A DNA stretch of 64,000 bases from positions 1 to 64,000 of the forward strand of contig NZ_JAGTXB010000024.1 of NCBI RefSeq assembly GCF_018224885.1, read 5' to 3'. Under the pieces are notes generated by a model. It was not told the origin of the DNA. It made no database searches and worked only from the letters and a program-made list of their open reading frames with translations. Source of the stretch: Chitinophaga hostae. GTDB taxonomy: Bacteria; Bacteroidota; Bacteroidia; Chitinophagales; Chitinophagaceae. A program made the translations under genes and the position numbers. This document shows, in pieces, positions 44,001 through 51,043 of the stretch (positions are counted from its first letter, which is position 1; the number at the start of each line of letters is the position of its first letter).

Positions 44001-44180
44001 ACTGTGATGAGTGTGATGATAATGATGATCCTGATCAATGAAGATCATTGAGATATTTTTAACGGTGAACGCTTTTGGAATTTTCCAAAGGCGTTTATTA
44101 TTTTATTATTTATACAAAATCTAATTTTACCTCCGCTCATCAGGATAATCAAACTAATCACATTAATCACAGTTAGTTTT
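44001..44180. repeat. Diverged inverted repeat related in style to the long palindromes
   Basis: The left end CTGTGATGAGTGTGATGAT with ATGATGATCCTGATC is imperfectly repeated, inverted, as ATCAGGATAATC ... ATTAATCACAG at 44140-44175. The spacing of GAT/GATT units resembles the arms of the six palindromes. The core is replaced by an ordinary terminator. It may be a decayed relative; similarity is low. Confidence 0.4.
44068..44107 (+). terminator. Intrinsic terminator of ppc
   Basis: An 11-bp stem AACGCTTTTGG / CCAAAGGCGTT (one T-G pair), loop AATTTT, followed by the T-rich TATTATTTTATT. Confidence 0.82.
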
Positions 44181-44218
44181 TCCCTACTTTTACACCTCCT
44201 TAAGTAACTTCTCTATAT

Positions 44219-45637
44219 ATGGCAAACAGCTTATATGACTTTGGAATGATTGGCCTCGGCGTAATGGGTAGAAACCTGTTGCTCAATATGGCAGATCATG
44301 GCTTTTCCGTTATCGGCTTTGATAAAGACGCTGCCAAGAACAGCGCACTGGAAGCAGCCGCCACCCCCGGTACTACTGTTAAAGGCGTAGCAGACCTGGC
44401 CACTATGGTTCAGTTGCTGGAACGTCCGCGCAAATTAATGATGCTGGTACCGGCGGGAAAACCGGTGGATGACGTAATTGCTTCCCTGTTGCCGCTGCTG
44501 GAGCAGGGTGACGTGGTGATAGATGGTGGAAACTCCCACTACACCGATACTTTACGCCGTGTGCAGGAACTCCGCCCGAAAGGTATACACTTTATGGGAA
44601 TGGGTGTTTCCGGTGGCGAGCAGGGCGCCCGTACAGGTCCCAGCATTATGCCCGGTGGCGACCTCGACGCATATGCCAAGGTAAAACCCATGCTGGAGGC
44701 AATTGCCGCCAAAGTAAAGGAGGTGCCTTGCGTAGCCTACCTGGGTAAAGAAGGCGCCGGCCACTACGTGAAAATGGTACATAACGGTATTGAATATGCC
44801 ATCATGCAACTGATCAGTGAAAGCTATGCCCTGTTACAAAAAGGTGCGGGCCTCAGCAACGATCAGTTACACGAAGTATTCAAAAGCTGGAACCAGGGCG
44901 CGTTGCAATCCTTCCTCGTAGAAATTACCGCAGACATCTTCCTGCAAAACGACGATAAAACAGATCAGCGCCTGGTAGACGTGATTTCCGACAAAGCAGG
45001 TTCCAAAGGTACCGGTAAGTGGACTTCACAGGATGCCATGGAACTGCCTGTAGCAGTACCCGTTATCGACACGGCGGTAGCCATGCGTACGCTTTCCGGT
45101 TATAAGGAACAGCGTTTACAGGCGGAAGCACTGTACAAAGCACCGGAAAACAGCCTGCACGTTCCCGCAGAAATGTGGATCAAACAGGTACACGATGCGC
45201 TGTATTTTGCTACCATCCTGAGCTATGCACAAGGACTGGCCATGCTGCGTGAAGCATCTAATGATCTGAAAATGGAAATCCCATTACCGGAAGTAGTGAA
45301 AGTATGGAGAGGCGGGTGCATTATCCGTTCTACCCTGCTGGAAGTATTTACACAGGCCTACCAGAAAAATGCAGATCTCGCGAACATCCTGCTCGACGAA
45401 GGTGTGGCTTACCTGGTACAGTCGGTTGAAAGCAATACCCGCAGTGTAGTAGCGCAAGCTGCTTCCGCCGGTGTGCCCGTAGCCGGATTTATGTCGGCAT
45501 TATCTTATTTTGACGCTTTCCGTACCGGTCGTATGCCTACCAACCTGATCCAGGCACAACGCGATTATTTTGGTGCGCATACTTACCAGCGAATTGACAT
45601 GCCTGGCACTTTTCACACGGAGTGGCAGCAACACTAA
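44219..45637 (+). CDS. gnd: 6-Phosphogluconate dehydrogenase (decarboxylating)
   Basis: A 472-residue enzyme that oxidises and decarboxylates 6-phosphogluconate to ribulose 5-phosphate with NADP+ (some enzymes use NAD+). It has an N-terminal Rossmann domain with GLGVMGRNLLLNMADHGF, the substrate-binding signature MGMGVSGGEQGARTGPSIMPGG, and catalytic Lys/Asn in HYVKMVHNGIEYAIMQL. The helical C-terminal domain ends near the NADP-binding AHTYQRID. It is the first gene of the cluster gnd-zwf-pgl; zwf starts 25 bp later. The length is normal. Confidence 0.96.
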   Translation: MANSLYDFGMIGLGVMGRNLLLNMADHGFSVIGFDKDAAKNSALEAAATPGTTVKGVADLATMVQLLERPRKLMMLVPAGKPVDDVIASLLPLLEQGDVVIDGGNSHYTDTLRRVQELRPKGIHFMGMGVSGGEQGARTGPSIMPGGDLDAYAKVKPMLEAIAAKVKEVPCVAYLGKEGAGHYVKMVHNGIEYAIMQLISESYALLQKGAGLSNDQLHEVFKSWNQGALQSFLVEITADIFLQNDDKTDQRLVDVISDKAGSKGTGKWTSQDAMELPVAVPVIDTAVAMRTLSGYKEQRLQAEALYKAPENSLHVPAEMWIKQVHDALYFATILSYAQGLAMLREASNDLKMEIPLPEVVKVWRGGCIIRSTLLEVFTQAYQKNADLANILLDEGVAYLVQSVESNTRSVVAQAASAGVPVAGFMSALSYFDAFRTGRMPTNLIQAQRDYFGAHTYQRIDMPGTFHTEWQQH

Positions 45638-45662
45638 AAAATATTCATCTTTAATTAAATTT

Positions 45663-47168
45663 ATGCAGATCCATAAACGCCCGCCTGCTTCCATCCTCTT
45701 TATTTTCGGAGGCAGTGGCGATTTAAACTACCGGAAACTAACGCCTGCGCTATACAATCTCTTTTTAGATGACTGGATGCCTGAAAAATTTGCGATTGCA
45801 GGCCTCGGACGCAGTCCCTACACCAACGAAGACTATAACAAACACCTGTTGGAAGGGATCAGTAAGTTTTCCCGTCGTAAGGGCGAGCAGAATGGTCACT
45901 GGAAAGATTTCAGCAACCATGTTTCTTATCTGCAGATGGATGCAGAAGATCCTGCCGCTTATAGCAAGATCACCGATTTTGTTACGCAGAAAGAAGAAGA
46001 GTGGGGCGTACATCCTACCGTTATTTTCTACCTGGCAGTAGCGCCGCAACTGGTGCCCAACATCGCCACCCGCCTGGGTGAGCTGAACCTGTGCACCGAT
46101 AAACATTGCACCCGCATCGTAATAGAAAAACCATTCGGTCATGACCTGCAAAGCGCCCATGAACTGAATGAATTGCTGGGAAAGAAATTTACAGAGGAAC
46201 AGATCTATCGTATAGACCACTACCTTGGTAAAGAAACCATCCAGAATATCCTGGCATTTCGCTTTGCCAACGCACTGTTTGAACCGGTATGGAACCGCAA
46301 TTATATCGATAACATACAGATCACCGCTGCAGAAAGCGTGGGGCTGGAAGGTCGTGGAGGTTACTACGAAAGAGCAGGAGCTCTCCGCGATATGGTGCAG
46401 AACCATATCCTGCAGATCATGTGTATCCTCGCCATGGAAGCCCCGGTTTCCTTTGATGCCAACGAAGTACGTAATAAAAAAGTGGATGTACTCAATGCCA
46501 TCCGCCGTATTACACCCGATAAGGTACATGAATACGCCGTACGCGGACAGTATTCTTCCGGCTGGATGAAAGGAGATAAAGTATCGGGCTACCGCGAAGA
46601 AAAAGGCGTAGATCCGAAATCAAATATTGAAACTTACGCAGCCGTTAAGTTTTATATCGATAACTGGCGCTGGCAGGGTGTTCCGATCTATGTACGCACC
46701 GGTAAATACCTGCACCAGAAAGCGACCAATATCATCATAACCTTTAAGGAAGCGCCACCCTACTCTTTCCCGATGGAAGCAGCCCAGACATGGCGTCCTA
46801 ACAGGCTTACCATCAGTATTCAGCCGGAAATGGATATCCGTATCCGCTTCCAGGCGAAACGCCCCGGACAAACCATGACACTGGATCCGGTAGATATGAC
46901 CTTTAACTACGACGCCGCCAATGGCGAACATGCACCGGAAGCATATGAAACCCTGCTGCTGGATGTAATGGAAGGTGATGCTACCCTGTTCATGCGTGGC
47001 GACCAGGTAGATGCTGCATGGAAAGTGATAATGCCTGTCCTGGAAACATGGGAAAACCGTACCCCGCAGGACTTCCCGAACTATGCACCGGATTCATGGG
47101 GCCCCGATGATGCAGATGCACTCGTTGCCCGCGATGGTCATACCTGGATTAATTTACCTACTAAATAA
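45663..47168 (+). CDS. zwf: Glucose-6-phosphate 1-dehydrogenase
   Basis: A 501-residue enzyme that oxidises glucose 6-phosphate to 6-phosphoglucono-lactone with NADP+. It contains the dinucleotide motif IFGGSGDLNYRKLTPALYNL, the catalytic signature RIDHYLGKETIQNI, and VIEKPFGHDLQSA. The open frame runs 93 bp further upstream into gnd; I use the ATG at 45663, which gives the usual short N-terminus before the Rossmann motif. It sits between gnd and pgl in what is most likely one transcript. Confidence 0.95.
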   Translation: MQIHKRPPASILFIFGGSGDLNYRKLTPALYNLFLDDWMPEKFAIAGLGRSPYTNEDYNKHLLEGISKFSRRKGEQNGHWKDFSNHVSYLQMDAEDPAAYSKITDFVTQKEEEWGVHPTVIFYLAVAPQLVPNIATRLGELNLCTDKHCTRIVIEKPFGHDLQSAHELNELLGKKFTEEQIYRIDHYLGKETIQNILAFRFANALFEPVWNRNYIDNIQITAAESVGLEGRGGYYERAGALRDMVQNHILQIMCILAMEAPVSFDANEVRNKKVDVLNAIRRITPDKVHEYAVRGQYSSGWMKGDKVSGYREEKGVDPKSNIETYAAVKFYIDNWRWQGVPIYVRTGKYLHQKATNIIITFKEAPPYSFPMEAAQTWRPNRLTISIQPEMDIRIRFQAKRPGQTMTLDPVDMTFNYDAANGEHAPEAYETLLLDVMEGDATLFMRGDQVDAAWKVIMPVLETWENRTPQDFPNYAPDSWGPDDADALVARDGHTWINLPTK

Positions 47169-47170
47169 AG

Positions 47171-47247
47171 CATTACGAATGCCGGATTACGAATGATGAC
47201 CCTTTGCGAAGGACCGCCATTCGTAATTCGTATCGTAATTCCTAATT
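47171..47247. repeat. Inverted-repeat cluster between zwf and pgl
   Basis: Several ATTACGAAT units occur in direct and inverted orientation (ATTACGAATGCCGG and ATTACGAATGATG against CGCCATTCGTAATTCG). The pairing is imperfect, and the sequence fills most of the 91-bp gap. Its function is unknown. It could form a hairpin in the mRNA. Confidence 0.5.
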
Positions 47248-47259
47248 TCATTCTTCTTT

Positions 47260-47985
47260 ATGGAACTACATATCGCTAAAGATCCTGCACAACTGAGTGA
47301 AAACGTAGCTGCCTGGATCAGCAATTACATACTGGAAGTATTACAATCACAGGAGCGCTTTACCTTTGTTTTATCCGGAGGCAGCACACCGAAACAATTG
47401 TACAGTCTCCTGGCTAAAGCGCCCTATAACATGATGATTCCCTGGGAGAAAATTCATTTTTTCTGGGGCGATGAAAGAGATGTTCCTTTTGAAGATGAGC
47501 GGAATAATGCCCGTATGGCTTACCTCGAGTTGCTGGATAAAGTAGGTGTAAATCCGGAAAATATCCACGTGATGCGTACCGATATTGCACCGGATGCTTC
47601 CGCCGCCGAGTATGAAAAAATCCTTAAATCTTATTTTGGAAAAGAAGAAACCACCTTTGACCTGGTATTACTGGGTATGGGAGATGATGGACATACCTTG
47701 TCCCTGTTTCCCGGTACGCCCGTAGTACACGAACAAAAAGCATGGGTAAAATCTTTCTTCCTGGAAGCCCAGGATATGTACCGCATTACGCTCACCGCAC
47801 CGGTAGTGAACAGGGCCGCCTGTGTACTGTTCCTGACAACCGGCGTCAACAAGGCCATCACACTGAAAAATGTGATCGAAGGCACTTTCGATGCGGAGAA
47901 ATTCCCGTCACAGCTGATCAGACCTGAAGAAGGAGAATTGCACTGGTTTGTGGACGAAGCCGCCGCCGGGGCAATGGAGATATAA
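47260..47985 (+). CDS. pgl: 6-Phosphogluconolactonase (DevB/Pgl type)
   Basis: A 241-residue enzyme that hydrolyses 6-phosphoglucono-lactone to 6-phosphogluconate, completing the oxidative pentose phosphate branch together with the two upstream genes. Recognised are LSGGSTPKQLYSLLA, FFWGDERDVPFEDERNN and GMGDDGHTLSLFPGTP, all typical of the NagB/RpiA/Pgl fold. The length is usual for this family. It is followed by a perfect 90-bp palindrome and then the amidohydrolase gene. Confidence 0.95.
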   Translation: MELHIAKDPAQLSENVAAWISNYILEVLQSQERFTFVLSGGSTPKQLYSLLAKAPYNMMIPWEKIHFFWGDERDVPFEDERNNARMAYLELLDKVGVNPENIHVMRTDIAPDASAAEYEKILKSYFGKEETTFDLVLLGMGDDGHTLSLFPGTPVVHEQKAWVKSFFLEAQDMYRITLTAPVVNRAACVLFLTTGVNKAITLKNVIEGTFDAEKFPSQLIRPEEGELHWFVDEAAAGAMEI

Positions 47986-48005
47986 TGTGGCGCTGAAAGT
48001 TTAAA

Positions 48006-48095
48006 GCATAAAGCTAAAAGCTATTGAAGCGAATGACCAATGCGAAAGTCTATAATCGCATTGGTCATTCGCTTCAATAGCTTTTAGCTTTATGC
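48006..48095. repeat. Perfect 40-bp-arm palindrome downstream of pgl
   Basis: Two 40-nt arms (48006-48045 and 48056-48095) are exactly complementary, with a 10-nt loop AAGTCTATAA. The arms start GCATAAAGCTAAAAGC and end CAATGCGA. The arm sequence is unrelated to the six-copy family, apart from the AGCTAAAAGCTA unit also seen near 41175. No T-run follows directly. Confidence 0.93.
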
Positions 48096-48162
48096 CTTCG
48101 GCCTTATGCTTTCTTTCAGCTATTTTCTGTAGCTTGTGTATTGTAACAACAACGATGAGACT

Positions 48163-48915
48163 ATGTTTGATCAGCCCGTATTTGATGCACACCTGCATAT
48201 CATTGACCACCGGTTCCCATTACAACCTAATGAGGGATATTTACCAGCGGATTTCCCGGTAGCAGATTACCTGAAACAGGCAACACCCCTCAATATACAG
48301 GGTGGCGCAGTGGTGTCCGGTTCATTTCAGGGATTTGATCAGGCGTACTTACTCGAAGCGCTAAAACAGCTGGGTCCAGGTTATGTGGGTGTTACGCAGA
48401 TCCCTGCCAGTACCACCGATGAGGAAATCATTGCCCTGCATAACGCCGGCGTGCGCGCCGTGCGATTTAATGTGCAACGCGGCGGCTCTGAAAGTGTGAA
48501 ATACCTGGAACGGCTGGGATTGCGCGTATACGAACTCGTAAAATGGCATGTGGAATTATATGTAGATTCCCGCCAGCTCCCGGGACTATCGACTACCTTG
48601 CATAAATTACCCGCCGTAGTGATTGATCACCTGGGATTGTCCAGGGCCGGATTTAAATACCTGTTGCCATTGGTGGAGAAAGGCGCCAGGGTGAAAGCTA
48701 CAGGCTTCAGCCGCTGCGATTTTGATGTTTTAACCGCCATGCGCCAGATAACCGCTATTAATGCCGGCGCTTTGCTGTTTGGTACCGATTTACCCTCTAC
48801 CCGCGCTCCGCGACCTTTTGCAGTAACCGATCTGCAAATGATCCAGAATAATTTTCCGGCCAACATCGCTGCTAAAATATGCAGGGAAAATGCGTTGGCA
48901 TTGTACAGACCCTGA
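48163..48915 (+). CDS. Amidohydrolase-family protein (amidohydro_2 type)
   Basis: A 251-residue TIM-barrel metal hydrolase. The HxH metal motif is DAHLHIIDH (His10 and His12). The barrel strands are visible (VVSGSFQGFD, VIDHLG), and the conserved late aspartate is in LLFGTDLPSTR. The family includes decarboxylases and lactonases; no substrate-specific signature is visible. The start is taken at 48163 (ATG); a GTG nine codons upstream is in frame but adds a polar stretch. Its stop codon TGA forms the first three bases of palindrome copy 5. Confidence 0.87.
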   Translation: MFDQPVFDAHLHIIDHRFPLQPNEGYLPADFPVADYLKQATPLNIQGGAVVSGSFQGFDQAYLLEALKQLGPGYVGVTQIPASTTDEEIIALHNAGVRAVRFNVQRGGSESVKYLERLGLRVYELVKWHVELYVDSRQLPGLSTTLHKLPAVVIDHLGLSRAGFKYLLPLVEKGARVKATGFSRCDFDVLTAMRQITAINAGALLFGTDLPSTRAPRPFAVTDLQMIQNNFPANIAAKICRENALALYRP

Positions 48916-49142
48916 CGCGGATTTTTTCTTGCCCAGGATTAACGGTGATTATGATGATTCCAAGGATTTTTTCTTTTTTGATTTAAAAAGATTCGGGAAG
49001 ATCTAAGCGGATAAATTCGCTTAAATCTTCCCGAATCTTTTTAAATCAAATTATAATCACAAGAAAAAATCCCTGGAATCATCATAATCACCGTTAATCC
49101 TGGGCAAGAAAAAAAACCGCGGCAGGAAAAAAATCCGCGTCA
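48913..49142. repeat. Long palindromic intergenic repeat, copy 5
   Basis: Inverted repeat of about 230 bp between two convergent genes. The outermost arm is TGACGCGGATTTTTT on the left and AAAAAATCCGCGTCA on the right, unique to this copy, so the palindrome extends beyond the family core. The right side carries a 12-bp insertion (ACCGCGGCAGGA). The left end includes the amidohydrolase stop codon. The central loop GCGGATAAATTCGC is the reverse complement of the loop in copies 1-3, while the unpaired spacer is in the right arm as in copies 1 and 2. Confidence 0.93.
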
Positions 49143-49148
49143 AAACAA

Positions 49149-50729
49149 TCACCAGTTATCAATCCCCACTGCTTCCATTTCTTTTTTCAGGTGTTCTGGC
49201 ATTTGCCCGTTCAATAAGGCGCCGGGGGCTGCACTCGGATAAATGTCTTCAAAAGTTTTTACCTGGTTCATAAATACCCGGCGGAAAATATGCCGCCTCG
49301 TAATATCGTGAGGATCCCGTAAACCCGCAGCGCCGGCAAGTTCTATCGCGCTTTCAATAGTATCGCGATGATAGTTGGCTACCCGTTGTTTCTTATCATC
49401 TACCACGAGGCCGGCAGATAACCATTTGTCCTGCGTGGCAACGCCGGTAGGGCATTTATTAGTGTTGCATACCAGCGCCTGTATACATCCCAGTGCCATC
49501 ATCATAGCACGGGCGCTGTTGCAGGTATCGGCTCCCAGTGCCATGGCGCGGAGCATGTGATATCCTGTCAGGATTTTACCGGAAGCAATCAATTTCATAT
49601 GATGACGGATGTTGAACCCGGTGAGGGTATCATGCACAAAAGATAATCCATCCATCAGCGGCATGCCCACAGAATTGGAGAACTCGGGCGGCGCCGCACC
49701 GGTACCACCTTCCCCGCCATCTACTGTAATAAAGTCGGGATAGATATCTGTTTCCAGCATGGCTTTACAAAGAGCATAAAATTCACGGGGTTGTCCGATG
49801 CATAGTTTGAACCCAACCGGTTTACCCTGGCTGAGCTCCCGCAGGCGTTGAATAAACAGCATCATTTCCCGGGGACTGCCAAAAGCTTTATGATAAGGCG
49901 GAGAAAATACGGTGGTATATGGTTTTACATGACGTATTTCGGCAATTTCAGGGGTGTTTTTGGCGGCAGGCAATATGCCTCCATGGCCAGGCTTGGCGCC
50001 CTGTGAAATTTTTAATTCAATCATTTTAATTTGCGGGAGTTTACATTTTTCCGCAAAAAGACTACCTGAAAAATTACCGTCATCGTCGCGGCAACCGAAA
50101 TAGCCGGTACCGATCTGCCAGATGATATCGCCGCCCTGTTTCAGGTGAAATTCACTGATCCCGCCTTCGCCGGTGTTGTGGGCAAAGTTGCCAATTTTTG
50201 CACCGCCGTTTAAGGCTTGTACGGCATTGGAACTGAGCGATCCGTAACTCATGGCGCTCACGTTCAGGATACTGCCGGAATAAGGCTGTTTACAATCTTT
50301 CCCGCCAAATACTACCCGGGGATCCTTTTCCAGGTTATCAAAATTCTGCGGCTGAATGGAATGTGCCATCCACTCATAACCTTCTGCATACACATTGAAC
50401 TGGGTGCCAAATGGCTGTGAGTCCAGTTCCCGCTTGGCCCGCTGATAAATTGTTGAACGGTCTACCCGGTTAATCGGGCTGCCATCTATATCACTCTCTA
50501 CAAAATACTGGTAAATTTTGGGTCGTAATGCTTCCATCCAGTAACGCGCACGCCCCACTACAGGGTAGTTGCGGATGATGGCATGTTTCTTCTGTAAAAT
50601 ATCCAGTGTACCCATTATTACGATGGGGCCTACCAGGATCAACAACCAGAATACCCAGGGAAAAAATAGGCCTAAGAGGACGATAGCCGCCAGGCTCACA
50701 CATGAAAATCCGATAAATGCTTTAACCAT
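49149..50729 (-). CDS. FMN-binding glutamate synthase-family protein (GltS large-domain-like)
   Basis: A 526-residue protein with N-terminal hydrophobic helices (about 1-35; LGLFFPWVFWLLILVGPIVI) followed by a glutamate-synthase-type FMN barrel (about 80-520). Visible are MSYGSLSSNAVQALNGG, the loop GGEGGTGAAPPEFSNSVGMPL, and a cysteine cluster CIQALVCNTNKCPTGVATQD that in the family binds a 3Fe-4S centre. It lacks the amidotransferase and GltD partner domains, so it is a stand-alone oxidoreductase of the YerD-like group, probably membrane-associated. The reaction is not established. Confidence 0.87.
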   Translation of the reverse strand: MVKAFIGFSCVSLAAIVLLGLFFPWVFWLLILVGPIVIMGTLDILQKKHAIIRNYPVVGRARYWMEALRPKIYQYFVESDIDGSPINRVDRSTIYQRAKRELDSQPFGTQFNVYAEGYEWMAHSIQPQNFDNLEKDPRVVFGGKDCKQPYSGSILNVSAMSYGSLSSNAVQALNGGAKIGNFAHNTGEGGISEFHLKQGGDIIWQIGTGYFGCRDDDGNFSGSLFAEKCKLPQIKMIELKISQGAKPGHGGILPAAKNTPEIAEIRHVKPYTTVFSPPYHKAFGSPREMMLFIQRLRELSQGKPVGFKLCIGQPREFYALCKAMLETDIYPDFITVDGGEGGTGAAPPEFSNSVGMPLMDGLSFVHDTLTGFNIRHHMKLIASGKILTGYHMLRAMALGADTCNSARAMMMALGCIQALVCNTNKCPTGVATQDKWLSAGLVVDDKKQRVANYHRDTIESAIELAGAAGLRDPHDITRRHIFRRVFMNQVKTFEDIYPSAAPGALLNGQMPEHLKKEMEAVGIDNW

Positions 50730-51043
50730 GGACGATGATTTTTGTGTTTTTAGATGCTCCTTACGGAGATAGTTGAATACTTCCTTACCTATTATGCTGC
50801 ATTATCCTATAAATCTACTTAACGCACGCCAGATAAATTTGTTAAATCTGTTTTATGCCGATGAGGATAACTCATCTTATCCATCTCCCTAATTCCTTCC
50901 CAAACTCCGCGGTCATCCCTATCTTATCACCGCTGTCATCACCGCTCATCATGATATTCACAATAATCACACGAATCAAAGTCTAGTTTTTAAATTATTT
51001 TATTATCTTTCAACATAAGCCAATTCTCTAATTAATCCACAAC
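50730..51043. other. Intergenic region between divergent genes
   Basis: 314 bp separate the starts of the GltS-like gene and the GH20 gene. The region is AT-rich with scattered AATCAC/ATCACC units resembling degenerate arms of the long palindromes. A partial -7 motif (TATCTTTC at 51004) lies 33 bp before the GH20 start. I see no hairpin or short gene. Confidence 0.5.
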
